The notes beneath the pieces are model-generated. The model saw only the letters and a program-made list of their open reading frames with translations, did not search any database and was not told the DNA's origin. Source: Candidatus Agathobaculum pullistercoris (GTDB taxonomy: Bacteria > Bacillota > Clostridia > Oscillospirales > Butyricicoccaceae). Taken from it: 34,931 bases of DNA. Below, in pieces: positions 1 to 8,783 of the stretch (position 1 is its first letter; every line of letters begins with the position of its first letter). A program made the translations under genes and the position numbers. Location: assembly GCA_019114345.1 (NCBI GenBank), contig DXFS01000099.1, positions 1 through 34,931 of the forward strand, in the 5' to 3' direction.

Positions 1-2
1 TG

Positions 3-491
3 CAGAAAAACGTGCTGTTCTCCGGCACGATCAAGGAAAACCTGCGCTGGGGCAATGAAAACGCGAGCGACGAGGAGCTCGAGCGCGTGTGCAAGCTGGC
101 GCAGGCGGATGAATTCATCCAGCAGATGCCGAAAAAGTACGATACCTATATCGAGCAGGGCGGCACAAACGTCTCCGGCGGCCAGAAGCAGCGCCTGTGT
201 ATCGCGCGTGCGCTGCTGAAAAAGCCCAAGGTGCTCATTCTGGACGACTCGACCAGCGCGGTCGATACCAAGACCGATGCGCTGATCCGCAAGGCGTTCG
301 CGGAGGAGATCCCGAACACCACCAAGCTGATCATCGCGCAGCGCGTTTCCTCCGTGCAGGATGCGGACCAGATCATCATTCTGGACGGCGGCGCGGTGCA
401 GGCGGTCGGCACGCATGAAGAGCTGCTCGCCGGCAACCCGATTTATCAGGAGATCTATAACCAGCAGACCAAGAAGGGAGATGTGGAATAA
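3..491 (+). CDS. Heterodimeric ABC exporter, ATPase end of subunit 1 (5' truncated)
   Basis: This is the last 162 residues of an ABC exporter subunit; the membrane domain and Walker A lie left of the window. Visible in order are the Q-loop region ([14 protein letters not shown]), a good signature (VSGGQ), Walker B ending in LILDDS and the switch region AQRVSSV. The catalytic glutamate after Walker B is replaced by aspartate and the switch histidine by glutamine. Those are the marks of the degenerate-site subunit of TM287/288- or BmrCD-type heterodimers. Its stop codon overlaps the start of the next gene by one base (TAATG), so the two subunits are translationally coupled. Substrate cannot be told from sequence; multidrug or lipid export is usual for the family. 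Confidence 0.93.
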   Translation, partial: QKNVLFSGTIKENLRWGNENASDEELERVCKLAQADEFIQQMPKKYDTYIEQGGTNVSGGQKQRLCIARALLKKPKVLILDDSTSAVDTKTDALIRKAFAEEIPNTTKLIIAQRVSSVQDADQIIILDGGAVQAVGTHEELLAGNPIYQEIYNQQTKKGDVE

Positions 492-2428
492 TGCCGGGAC
501 CCGGAGCAAGAGGACCCATGGGCGGTCCGGGACACCACGGCCAGATGGCGGGCGGCAGACGCAGTAAAAACCCGAAAAAGACCCTCGCGCGGCTGCTGCA
601 TTATATAAAGGATGGCTATGCTGTCCAATTCGGCGTGGTGCTGGTGTGTATCCTGTTTTCCGCGGTGGCAGGCGTAGCGGGCTCGATGTTCCTGCAAACG
701 CTGATCGACGACTATATTGCGCCGCTGTTGCTTGAGGCGGCACCGGTATTCAGCGGGCTGGCGCGCGCGCTGCTGCAGATGGCGCTGATCTATCTGGTGG
801 GTATCGCCTCCACTTTCCTGTATAACTGGATGATGGTGTCGATCTCGCAGGGAATCCTGAAAAAAGTGCGCGACGAGATGTTCTCGCGCATGCAGAAGCT
901 GCCCATCCGTTATTTCGACACCCATACCCACGGCGACCTGATGAGCCACTTCACCAACGATACTGATACCCTGCAGCAGATGCTCAGCCAGTCTGTACCG
1001 CAGATGTTCTCCTCGCTGGTGACGATCATCGCGGTATTCGTCGCCATGCTGGTGACCAATGTATGGCTGACGCTGTTCGTTCTGGTCGGCATCGCGGTGA
1101 TGCTGGTCGTGGTGCGTAAGATCGGCGGCCAGTCCGCCCGGTTCTTTCTCGAACAGCAGACCTCGCTCGGCAAGGTCAACGGCTATATCGAGGAGATGAT
1201 CAACGGTCAGAAGGTCGTCAAGGTGTTCTGCCACGAGGACAAGTGCAAGGAGCAGTTTGATGAACTCAACGACGAACTGCGCGAGAATGCAAAGAACGCG
1301 AACACCTTTGCGAACATCCTGATGCCGATCATGATGAACATCGGCAACCTGCTGTATGTGCTGGTCGCGGTGGTCGGCGGCACGCTGGCGCTGTCCGGCG
1401 CAGTCGGCGACAGCATCACCATCGGCGTCATCGCGAGCTTTTTGCAGCTGACCAAGTCGTTTACCCAGCCGGTTACGCAGATCTCGCAGCAGTTCAACTC
1501 GATCGTCATGGCGCTCGCGGGCGCGGAGCGTATCTTTGAACTGATGGACGAGGAGCCGGAGACCGACGACGGCTATGTCACCATGGTCAACGCCAAGTAT
1601 AACAAGCAGGGGGAACTGGTCGAAACCCCGGAAAAGACAAACATCTGGGCGTGGAAGCATCCGCATGAGGACGGCACCACGACGTACGAGCGGGTGCGCG
1701 GCGATGTGCGTTTCTTTGATGTGGACTTCGGCTACAACCCGGATAAGATCGTGCTGCACGATATCTCGCTGTATGCCGAGCCGGGCCAGAAGGTCGCCTT
1801 TGTCGGTGCGACGGGCGCGGGCAAAACGACCATCACCAACCTGATTAACCGCTTTTACGACCTGGCGGACGGAAAGATCCGCTACGACGGCATCAACATC
1901 AATAAGATCAAGAAGGCCGACCTGCGCCGCTCGCTGGGCATCGTTTTGCAGGATACCAACCTGTTCACCGGCACGATCCGCGACAATATCCGCTACGGCA
2001 ACCTGAAAGCGACCGATCAGGAGGTCGAGGCTGCGGCCCAGCTGGCCAACGCGGACGACTTCATCCGCCGCCTGCCGGACGGCTACGACACCGTGATCGA
2101 CGGCGAGGGCGGCAGCCTGTCGCAGGGCCAGCGCCAGCTGATCTCGATCGCGCGCGCTGCGGTCGCGGACCCGCCCGTCATGATCCTGGACGAGGCGACA
2201 AGCTCGATCGACACCCGCACCGAGTCCATCGTACAGGCGGGCATGGACGGCCTGATGTACGGCCGAACGGTGTTTGTCATCGCCCACCGCCTGTCCACGG
2301 TACAGAACTCGAACGTAATCATGGTGCTCGAACTTGGCCATATTATTGAGCGCGGCACACACGAGCAGCTGATTGCCCAGCACGGCAAGTATTACCAGCT
2401 GTACACAGGTGCATTCGAACTGGAATGA
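491..2428 (+). CDS. Heterodimeric ABC exporter, subunit 2 (permease-ATPase fusion)
   Basis: A full-length 645-residue ABC exporter half: a Gly/Pro/His-rich N-terminal tail (about 1-28), a six-helix type-1 exporter membrane domain (about 35-350), a non-conserved insertion (about 360-395) and an ATPase domain. Walker A is GATGAGKTT at about 439-447, Walker B is VMILDEATSS with the catalytic glutamate, and the switch motif is IAHRLSTV. The signature is LSQGQ instead of LSGGQ. That complements subunit 1: one ATP site is canonical (this Walker A/B with VSGGQ of subunit 1) and the other is degenerate. The family acts as a drug or lipid exporter in the cytoplasmic membrane. It is the last gene of its operon and is followed by a strong terminator. 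Confidence 0.95.
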   Translation: MPGPGARGPMGGPGHHGQMAGGRRSKNPKKTLARLLHYIKDGYAVQFGVVLVCILFSAVAGVAGSMFLQTLIDDYIAPLLLEAAPVFSGLARALLQMALIYLVGIASTFLYNWMMVSISQGILKKVRDEMFSRMQKLPIRYFDTHTHGDLMSHFTNDTDTLQQMLSQSVPQMFSSLVTIIAVFVAMLVTNVWLTLFVLVGIAVMLVVVRKIGGQSARFFLEQQTSLGKVNGYIEEMINGQKVVKVFCHEDKCKEQFDELNDELRENAKNANTFANILMPIMMNIGNLLYVLVAVVGGTLALSGAVGDSITIGVIASFLQLTKSFTQPVTQISQQFNSIVMALAGAERIFELMDEEPETDDGYVTMVNAKYNKQGELVETPEKTNIWAWKHPHEDGTTTYERVRGDVRFFDVDFGYNPDKIVLHDISLYAEPGQKVAFVGATGAGKTTITNLINRFYDLADGKIRYDGININKIKKADLRRSLGIVLQDTNLFTGTIRDNIRYGNLKATDQEVEAAAQLANADDFIRRLPDGYDTVIDGEGGSLSQGQRQLISIARAAVADPPVMILDEATSSIDTRTESIVQAGMDGLMYGRTVFVIAHRLSTVQNSNVIMVLELGHIIERGTHEQLIAQHGKYYQLYTGAFELE

Positions 2429-2528
2429 CCGCCTGTGCAGCGGCAGAATGCATTTGGATGATGCTGGGATAGAAAAGCTTTAAAAATCAACGAACAGCAT
2501 GGAATCTGATTTGGAAAGGTGAGAGACT

Positions 2529-2566
2529 GCGGAGAGCCGGCACGAGTCGGCTCTCCGCAATTTTTT
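2529..2566 (+). terminator. Intrinsic terminator of the ABC exporter operon
   Basis: A perfect 11-bp GC-rich stem (2529-2539 with 2548-2558), 8-base loop, followed by AATTTTTTG. It lies 100 bases after the exporter stop codon. Confidence 0.92.
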
Positions 2567-2992
2567 GCCACAATCAGCAGGCGTATATGAAGCGGATATA
2601 TAAAGAAGCGGAGCGGTTCAGGAGAACTGCCGGAAGGCCTCCCTATGATCCGTTTGGGCGGTAGTTGTACATACGCCACCCCCGTTGCTGTGAGAGACCC
2701 CACCGGCTTACAGCCGTAACAGCCCGCTGCAGAAATTTGCTGTGGTATATGCAGCGGTGAGCAGCAGGAGAATTGGGACAGGGGACAGCGGTTTAACGAC
2801 AGCAGCCCGCATGGGATACGTCGCGGGAGGGTGGAGAATAGCGTTTTGAAGGCAGCGATGCGGGAATGAAATCGGTTGCAGGTTTCCATGCAGGACGGAC
2901 AAATGCTTTTCGGAAGAAAGCACAAAATTTGTATTTATCGGAAAATGATAATCGGTAGTTTGCCTGAAATTGTGCAAAAGATGAAAAAATAT
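2567..2992. other. Intergenic stretch without a convincing gene
   Basis: About 425 bases between the exporter terminator and the liv promoter. Open frames here lack a ribosome site and family-like content. A few hairpins are visible, notably a perfect 8-bp stem (2724-2731 with 2750-2757) and a short CGGC/GCCG stem near 2704-2716. They lie upstream of the recognisable liv promoter, so they could belong to an unannotated small RNA or simply be DNA-level repeats. I do not recognise a riboswitch. Confidence 0.5.
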
Positions 2993-3021
2993 CTGCCGAA
3001 AAGGGGAAAGCGTAGTATAAT
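2993..3021 (+). promoter_or_regulatory. Promoter of the liv operon
   Basis: A perfect TATAAT (3016-3021) with a weak -35 (CTGCCG at 2993-2998) at 17-base spacing. The transcript would have a leader of about 70 bases with a small TTCG-containing hairpin (about 3040-3066) and an AAAGGAGA ribosome site before livJ. The weak -35 suggests that an activator may be needed. Confidence 0.6.
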
Positions 3022-3098
3022 AGAAGACAATCCGAACGTCCTGCACATCTTCGCGGTGCACAGGGCGGGAAAGATGCAAAGAAAAGGAGAAGATAACC

Positions 3099-4280
3099 AT
3101 GAAGAAAAGTCTCAGCATGCTTCTGGCCGGCTTGATGCTGGTCGGTACTCTGGCTGGCTGCGGCGGCGGCGAAACCGCAAGCAATGACAATGCGGGCGCT
3201 GACGAGAGCAGCACAGCTTCCGGCGCTGCTTTCAAGATCGGCGGCACTTCCCCGCTGACCGGCGACGCAGCCATCTACGGCAACGCGGTAGCACGCGGCG
3301 CCCAGATCGCGGCCGACGAGATCAACGCCGAGGGCGGCATCCAGATCGAGCTGAAGTTCGAGGACGACGAGAACAACACCGAGAAGGCTGTCAACGCGTA
3401 CAACAACCTCAAGGACTGGGGCATGCAGCTGTCGCTGGGTTCGGTTACTTCCAAGCCCTGCGAAGCGATTTCCACCGATATCAACACCGACCGCATTTTT
3501 GCGCTGACCCCGTCGGCCTCTTCGGTTGCCACCACTGAGGGCAAGGACAACGTGTTCCAGATGTGCTTTGCTGACCCGAACCAGGGCACCGCTTCCGCTG
3601 ACTACATCTCGGAGCAGAAGCTGGGCTCCAAGATCGCGATCATCTGGAAGAACGACGACGTTTACTCCACCGGCATCCACGACAAGTTCGTCGCTGAGGC
3701 GCAGGCCAAGGGTCTGGAGATCGTTTCCGAAACCACCTTCACCGACGCTTCCGCAACCGACTTCTCGGTTCAGCTGAACGACGCCAAGAGCAAGGGCGCG
3801 GACCTGATCTTCCTGCCGATGTACTACACCCCGGCATCCCTGATCCTGACGCAGGCCAACTCCATGGGCTACGCACCGAAGTTCTTCGGCGTGGACGGCA
3901 TGGACGGCATCCTGACGGTGGAGAACTTCGACACCAGCCTGGCGGAAGGCGTTATGCTGCTGACCCCGTTCAACGCGGACGCAACCGACGACAAGACCGT
4001 TGCTTTCGTTGAGAAGTACAAGGAAGAGTACGGCGAGGTTCCGAACCAGTTCGCAGCGGACGCATATGACTGCATCTACGCGTATGCACAGGCACTTGAG
4101 GCTGCCGGCGCTACGCCCGATATGTCCAACGAAGAGCTGTGCGACGCGATGATCGAGCAGTTCACCTCCATGACCTTCAACGGCCTGACCGGTGAGAACA
4201 TGACTTGGGATACCACCGGTGCGGTTTCCAAGAGCCCGAAGGGCATGGTCATCGAGAACGGCGCATACGTAGGTATGTAA
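3099..4280 (+). CDS. livJ: Branched-chain amino-acid/amide ABC transporter substrate-binding lipoprotein
   Basis: A 393-residue extracellular solute-binding protein of the LivJ/periplasmic-binding type I class. It has a lipoprotein signal with the lipobox LAGC (Cys21 lipidated), a Gly/Ser/Asn-rich linker, then a mature domain beginning FKIGGTSPLTGDAAIYG, the usual opening of this family. It should capture branched-chain amino acids or a related amide outside the cell and deliver them to LivHMGF; the exact ligand is not predictable. AAAGGAGA sits 8 bases before the ATG. The rest of the importer follows downstream across a hairpin-rich 247-base gap, which probably keeps livJ mRNA more abundant than the permease mRNA. 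Confidence 0.95.
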   Translation: MKKSLSMLLAGLMLVGTLAGCGGGETASNDNAGADESSTASGAAFKIGGTSPLTGDAAIYGNAVARGAQIAADEINAEGGIQIELKFEDDENNTEKAVNAYNNLKDWGMQLSLGSVTSKPCEAISTDINTDRIFALTPSASSVATTEGKDNVFQMCFADPNQGTASADYISEQKLGSKIAIIWKNDDVYSTGIHDKFVAEAQAKGLEIVSETTFTDASATDFSVQLNDAKSKGADLIFLPMYYTPASLILTQANSMGYAPKFFGVDGMDGILTVENFDTSLAEGVMLLTPFNADATDDKTVAFVEKYKEEYGEVPNQFAADAYDCIYAYAQALEAAGATPDMSNEELCDAMIEQFTSMTFNGLTGENMTWDTTGAVSKSPKGMVIENGAYVGM

Positions 4281-4328
4281 AACCGTCCTGAGAGGGACGA
4301 TATCCCTTTCGGAACATGTTAAAATGGT

Positions 4329-4483
4329 GTGCGCGGCGCGCACCCGAACAAAAAGACGCAAGTGAGAATCAAAGGAGGGCGCCGTACTGGATGACGGGCC
4401 CTCCTTTGTCCTTCTCCCATTTACCGGCATTATGGGGTGGGGCGACGGCTTGACCGACCCTGCCAAGCCACCGCCCCATCCCA
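4329..4483 (+). promoter_or_regulatory. Hairpin cluster between livJ and livH (attenuator / mRNA stabiliser)
   Basis: Three inverted repeats in a row: GTGCGC/GCGCAC (4329-4334 with 4338-4343), a perfect 10-bp stem (4371-4380 with 4398-4407, 17-base loop), and a long imperfect stem of about 20 bp (4433-4452 with 4464-4483, 11-base loop). None is followed by a real U-run, so they fit partial termination or 3'-end protection of livJ mRNA better than full termination. Confidence 0.6.
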
Positions 4484-4527
4484 CAAACGGACAAGAGAAA
4501 TGAAAAAGATTTGAGGTGTATGAAACC

Positions 4528-5409
4528 ATGGGCTTTCTCAATCATCTGATCAGCGGCATCAGTCTGGGAAGTATTTATGCGATCATCGCGCTGGGATACA
4601 CGATGGTCTACGGCATTGCAAAAATGCTGAACTTTGCTCACGGCGATGTCATCATGGTCGGCGGCTATATGTGCTTCTGCGCCACGACCTATCTGGGCTG
4701 GCCGCCGATTGCCGGCGTGCTGCTGGCGGTTGTGGTCTGCACGGTGCTCGGCGTGGTCATCGAGCGCTTGGCGTACAAGCCGCTGCGTATGGCGCCGTCG
4801 CTCGCCGTTCTGATCACGGCAATCGGCGTTTCCTACTTTTTGCAGAACGCGGCGCTGCTCATCTGGGGTTCGAGCACGAAGAGCTTTACCTCGGTGGTCG
4901 GCGGCGACCCGATCCAGCTGTTCGGCGGACAGCTGACCATCACCCGCGTGACCATCGTCACGATCGTGGCGTGCGTCATCATCATGGTGGCGCTGACGCT
5001 GTTCACCACCAAGAGCAAGATGGGCACTGCGATGCGCGCGGTGTCCGAGGATAAGGGCGCGGCGCAGCTGATGGGCATCAACGTCAACACGACCATTTCG
5101 CTGACCTTCGCCATCGGCTCGGGCCTTGCGGCGATCGCGGGCGTGCTGCTCTGCTCGGCCTATCCGACCCTGCTGCCGACGACCGGCTCGATGCCCGGCA
5201 TCAAGGCGTTCACCGCGGCGGTATTCGGCGGCATCGGCTCGATCCCGGGTGCGCTGCTGGGCGGCATCCTGCTGGGCGTGATCGAGATTTTCGCCAAAGC
5301 GTACATCTCGACCCAGCTGTCGGACGCAATCGTATTTGCGGTGCTGATCATCGTGCTGCTGGTCAAGCCGGACGGCCTGCTCGGCAAGCATGTCAGTGAA
5401 AAGGTTTAA
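4528..5409 (+). CDS. livH: Branched-chain amino-acid ABC transporter permease LivH
   Basis: A 293-residue polytopic membrane protein whose N-terminus (GISLGSIYAIIALGYTMVYG then NFAHGD) is the LivH hallmark. The predicted helices form one half of the importer's membrane channel, with LivM as partner. I chose ATG 4528 rather than GTG 4516, because GAGGTG at 4513-4518 is then 9 bases upstream; with the GTG start the ribosome site would overlap the start codon. The C-terminal GGIGSIPGALLGG segment is the conserved cytoplasmic loop that contacts the ATPase subunits. LivM starts 14 bases downstream. Confidence 0.94.
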   Translation: MGFLNHLISGISLGSIYAIIALGYTMVYGIAKMLNFAHGDVIMVGGYMCFCATTYLGWPPIAGVLLAVVVCTVLGVVIERLAYKPLRMAPSLAVLITAIGVSYFLQNAALLIWGSSTKSFTSVVGGDPIQLFGGQLTITRVTIVTIVACVIIMVALTLFTTKSKMGTAMRAVSEDKGAAQLMGINVNTTISLTFAIGSGLAAIAGVLLCSAYPTLLPTTGSMPGIKAFTAAVFGGIGSIPGALLGGILLGVIEIFAKAYISTQLSDAIVFAVLIIVLLVKPDGLLGKHVSEKV

Positions 5410-5423
5410 GGGGGCGGAACAAA

Positions 5424-6500
5424 ATGAACAAACTGAAAAAATACGCCGCCTCCCGCAGCGGACGCGATACGCTGCTTTCCTTTGGCATTGTCATTGTCGC
5501 ATTCGTTGTGGTGCAGGCGCTGGTGCTGACCGGCAGCATTTCCAGCTCGATGAAGGGCTTGCTTGTGCCGATCTGCGCGTATATCATCATGGCGGTGTCG
5601 CTTAACTTGACGGTCGGTATCCTGGGCGAGCTGTCGCTCGGCCACGCGGGCTTTATGTCGGTCGGCGCGTTTTCCGGTATCGTGGTCACCACGAGTCTGG
5701 CGGACACCATTCCGTCCGGCGTGGTCCGTCTGATCCTCGCGATCATCGTCGGCGCGATCTGCGCCGCGATCGCAGGCGTGATCGTCGGCGTGCCGGTGCT
5801 GCGCCTCAAGGGCGACTATCTGGCGATCGTCACGCTGGCCTTCGGCGAGATCATCAAGAATATCATCAATGTTCTGTACATCGGCAAGGATGCGTCCGGC
5901 CTGCACTTCAGCATCCTCGAGCAGAAGTTTACGCTCGATGAGACCGGCAGCATGATCATCAACGGGCCGATGGGCGTTTCGGGCGTGGAAAAGCTGTCCA
6001 GCTTTGTTTCGGGCTTCATCCTCATCCTGATCACGCTGTTCATCATCCTCAACCTGATCAACAGCCGTTCGGGCCGCGCGATCATGGCGGTGCGCGACAA
6101 CAAGATTGCGGCCGACTCGATCGGCATTTCCACCACGCACTACAAGCTGATGGCTTTCGTCATCTCCGCGGCGTTCGCGGGCATGGCGGGTGCGCTGTAC
6201 GCGATGAACTATTCGACCATTACGGCGGCCAAGTTCGACTTCAACACGTCCATCCTGATCCTGGTATTCGTGGTACTGGGTGGTCTGGGCAACATCTGGG
6301 GCTCGATCATCGCGGCGACCCTGCTGACCCTGCTGCCCGAGCTGCTGCGCGCGGTCAACAGCTACCGTATGCTGATCTACGCGATCCTGTTGATTGCGAT
6401 GATGCTGTTCAACAATTCCCCGCTCAAGCAGCGCATTCTGGAAAAGCGCGGCATGAAGCAGATGGAAAAGGCGGAACGTTCCGGAAAGGAGGGCGCGTAA
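5424..6500 (+). CDS. livM: Branched-chain amino-acid ABC transporter permease LivM
   Basis: A 358-residue membrane protein and second permease of the importer. It shows the LivM-type sequence LNLTVGILGELSLGHAGF (about 54-71), the motif RLKGDYLAIVTLAFGEI (about 125-141) and the ATPase-contact loop VVLGGLGNIWGSIIAA near residue 285. The charged tail after the last helix is cytoplasmic. An AAGGGGGCGG ribosome site lies 7 bases before the ATG. The last codons contain the ribosome site of livG, whose start follows the stop by one base. Confidence 0.94.
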   Translation: MNKLKKYAASRSGRDTLLSFGIVIVAFVVVQALVLTGSISSSMKGLLVPICAYIIMAVSLNLTVGILGELSLGHAGFMSVGAFSGIVVTTSLADTIPSGVVRLILAIIVGAICAAIAGVIVGVPVLRLKGDYLAIVTLAFGEIIKNIINVLYIGKDASGLHFSILEQKFTLDETGSMIINGPMGVSGVEKLSSFVSGFILILITLFIILNLINSRSGRAIMAVRDNKIAADSIGISTTHYKLMAFVISAAFAGMAGALYAMNYSTITAAKFDFNTSILILVFVVLGGLGNIWGSIIAATLLTLLPELLRAVNSYRMLIYAILLIAMMLFNNSPLKQRILEKRGMKQMEKAERSGKEGA

Positions 6501-6501
6501 C

Positions 6502-7260
6502 ATGGCAATGCTCGAAGTTACCTCGCTGGGCATCTCGTTCGGCGGCCTGCGCGCCGTGGACGAGCTGTCCATGAAGATCGAAAAAGGCGGCCTGGTCGGA
6601 CTGATCGGCCCGAACGGTGCGGGTAAGACTACCGTGTTTAATATGCTGACCGGCGTGTACCGCCCGACTGACGGAGGCATCCGTCTGGACGGGCAGAACC
6701 TGATCGGCAAAAAACCGCATGATATCTGTAAGCTGGGTGTGGCGCGTACGTTCCAGAATATCCGGCTGTTTTCCAACCTGACTGTGCTGGACAACGTCAA
6801 GACCGGCCTGCATAATGAAATTACCTATTCGCTGGCAGAAAGTCTGTTCCACCTCGGTTCCTACCATAAAAAGGAGCGCCAGATGAACGAAAAGGCAATG
6901 GAACTGCTGGGTGTGTTCGGGCTGGAAAATGTTGCGGGCTACCAGGCGGCGAACCTGCCGTACGGCAAGCAGCGTAAGCTGGAGATCGCCCGTGCGCTTG
7001 CAACCGATCCCAAGCTTCTGCTGCTCGATGAACCTGCGGCAGGCATGAACCCGAATGAGACCGGCGAACTGATGGAGACCATCGAGTTGGTGCGCAAGAA
7101 GTTTGGCGTGACTGTGCTGCTCATCGAACACGATATGAAGCTGGTATCCGGTATCTGTGAATACTTGTATGTGCTTAACTTCGGCCGCCTGCTGGCGGAG
7201 GGAACGCCGGCCGAGGTGCTCAAGAACCCAGAGGTCGTTACGGCCTACCTCGGCGAATAA
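6502..7260 (+). CDS. livG: Branched-chain amino-acid ABC transporter ATPase LivG
   Basis: A 252-residue stand-alone ABC ATPase. Walker A is GPNGAGKTT (about 35-43), the signature region is LPYGKQRKLEIARAL, Walker B is LLLLDEPAAGMN and the switch histidine lies in LLIEHDMKLV. The PAAGMN sequence and the 20-30-residue insertion after the Q-loop (FQNIRLFSNLTVLDNVKTGLHN) are typical of LivG rather than LivF. It powers uptake together with LivF on the inner face of the membrane. The initiation codon is one base after the livM stop, so translation is coupled. Confidence 0.95.
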   Translation: MAMLEVTSLGISFGGLRAVDELSMKIEKGGLVGLIGPNGAGKTTVFNMLTGVYRPTDGGIRLDGQNLIGKKPHDICKLGVARTFQNIRLFSNLTVLDNVKTGLHNEITYSLAESLFHLGSYHKKERQMNEKAMELLGVFGLENVAGYQAANLPYGKQRKLEIARALATDPKLLLLDEPAAGMNPNETGELMETIELVRKKFGVTVLLIEHDMKLVSGICEYLYVLNFGRLLAEGTPAEVLKNPEVVTAYLGE

Positions 7261-7278
7261 GAAAGGAGGAAACACGAT

Positions 7279-7986
7279 ATGGCTATGCTGGAAGTCAAGG
7301 ATATCAATGTTTACTATGGCCTGATCCATGCGCTGCGTGACGTTTCCTTCGAGGTAAACGAGGGGGAGGTCGTTGCACTGATCGGTGCGAACGGCGCGGG
7401 AAAAACCACGACCCTGCATACGATTACCGGCCTGCTGCCGAGCAAGGGCGGAACGGTAACCTTTGAGGGAAAGGACATTACCAAAAAGCCCGGGCATGAG
7501 ATCGTTCGCTTGGGCATGAGCCATGTGCCGGAAGGCCGCCGTGTGTTTGCGGGCCTGACCGTTCGTGAAAACCTGCGCATGGGTGCATACACCCGCCCCA
7601 AGAGCGAGATCGATGCTTCGATGGCTGAGGTATACAAGCGTTTTCCCCGTCTGGAGGAGCGTAAAAACCAGGCGGCGGGCACGCTGTCCGGCGGTGAGCA
7701 GCAGATGCTTGCCATGGGCCGTGCGCTGATGGCTAAGCCGCGCATCCTGCTGCTGGACGAACCTTCTATGGGCCTGTCGCCGTTGTTTGTGGGCGAGGTG
7801 TTTAAGATCATTCAGGAGGTCTCGGCTGCGGGCACGACTGTACTGTTGGTCGAGCAGAACGCGAAAAAGGCGCTTTCCATTTCGGATCGAGCGTATGTGC
7901 TTGAGACGGGAAAGATCGTCAAGTCAGGCAAGGCATCCGACCTGCTGAATGATGACGCGATCAAAAAGGCTTATCTGGGCGAATAA
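7279..7986 (+). CDS. livF: Branched-chain amino-acid ABC transporter ATPase LivF
   Basis: A 235-residue ABC ATPase, second of the pair. Walker A is GANGAGKTT, the signature is LSGGEQQMLAMGRAL, Walker B is ILLLDEPSMGLSP and the switch region is LLVEQNAKKAL, where glutamine replaces histidine as is usual in LivF. The sequence HVPEGRRVFAGLTVRENL is also LivF-specific. A strong GAAAGGAGG site precedes the ATG. A kinase-like gene starts 13 bases after the stop and seems to be co-transcribed. Confidence 0.95.
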   Translation: MAMLEVKDINVYYGLIHALRDVSFEVNEGEVVALIGANGAGKTTTLHTITGLLPSKGGTVTFEGKDITKKPGHEIVRLGMSHVPEGRRVFAGLTVRENLRMGAYTRPKSEIDASMAEVYKRFPRLEERKNQAAGTLSGGEQQMLAMGRALMAKPRILLLDEPSMGLSPLFVGEVFKIIQEVSAAGTTVLLVEQNAKKALSISDRAYVLETGKIVKSGKASDLLNDDAIKKAYLGE

Positions 7987-7999
7987 GGGGGAAGGACGT

Positions 8000-8626
8000 A
8001 TGAAGCCGTATATTATTACGATCGCCCGGCAGTATGGTTCGGGCGGCAAGACAGTAGGAAAAATGCTGGCGGAGAAGCTGCATATCCCGTATTACAACCG
8101 GGAGATTATCACGATGGCTTCAGAGGACAGCGGAATCAATGCGATGCTGTTTTCGGACGAGCGTCTGAAGCCCGACCTGCTGACACGCCTGAAAGCGCGG
8201 TACAGAGGACAATATCCGCTTCCAAATGACTCCTCCAAGGTATATCTGCGGGATGATGCGTTGTTTGATTATCAGGCGAAGATCATCCGAAAGCTGGCGG
8301 ATCAGGGACCGTGTGTGCTGATTGGGCGGTGTGCGGATTTTATTCTGAAGGGGCGCCCGGATGTGGTACGCGTGTTTGTCCATGCGGATGCGGATTTTTG
8401 CCTGGAGCAGGCGATGCTTGTGGATTCATTGCCGGAGGAAGAGGTTGTTCGCAAGATCGCGGAGATCGACGATTACCGTGCGAAGTATTATAAGCATCAT
8501 ACCGGCAGCGACTGGTACGATGCACGGAACTACGACCTGTCTCTCAACAGCGGTGTGCTGGGCTTTGACGGTGTGGTTGAGGAGATTGTACAATATATGG
8601 AAGTCCGATCCAGGTTCCAGAAATAA
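8000..8626 (+). CDS. Cytidylate-kinase-like family protein
   Basis: A 208-residue P-loop protein of the cytidylate_kin2 family. It starts IITIARQYGSGGKTVGKMLAEKL, where GSGGKTVG is the Walker A-like loop; a LIGRCADFIL segment and an FVHADADF strand follow, as in the family. Members resemble CMP kinase, but their substrates are mostly unknown. ATG 8000 is preceded by AAGGGGGAAGGA; an upstream in-frame start inside livF would add only non-family residues, so it was rejected. The 13-base gap after livF suggests it is the last gene of the liv operon. Functional link to amino-acid uptake is unknown. Confidence 0.85.
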   Translation: MKPYIITIARQYGSGGKTVGKMLAEKLHIPYYNREIITMASEDSGINAMLFSDERLKPDLLTRLKARYRGQYPLPNDSSKVYLRDDALFDYQAKIIRKLADQGPCVLIGRCADFILKGRPDVVRVFVHADADFCLEQAMLVDSLPEEEVVRKIAEIDDYRAKYYKHHTGSDWYDARNYDLSLNSGVLGFDGVVEEIVQYMEVRSRFQK

Positions 8627-8629
8627 TGG

Positions 8630-8667
8630 AAGCCGTCCGCCTGCATTACATGGCAGGCGGACGGCTT
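8630..8667 (+). terminator. Hairpin at the end of the liv operon
   Basis: A perfect 14-bp stem (8630-8643 with 8654-8667) with a 10-base loop begins four bases after the kinase-like gene. There is no U-run on either strand, so it may be a weak or factor-assisted terminator, or a 3' stabiliser. Confidence 0.6.
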
Positions 8668-8783
8668 AATCAGTTGCGGAGAAATTCGATAAAATGGAAA
8701 GAAAAATTAAGAAAAGACTTGACGGGATGGATAATATCAGGTATAATATTTTTCGTCCTCTGCGAGAGCAGATCAGCGAATAT

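Noticed and set aside
455-2383. 642-codon open frame opposite the ABC exporter
   Set aside because: Shadow of a GC-rich gene; rich in His, Arg, Gln and Asp, without family features.
2876-3187. 103-codon frame at the livJ leader
   Set aside because: It overlaps the promoter and the livJ signal peptide and lacks a ribosome site.
2793-4541. 582-codon open frame opposite livJ
   Set aside because: Shadow frame; livJ on the other strand has a clear lipoprotein signal and family motifs.
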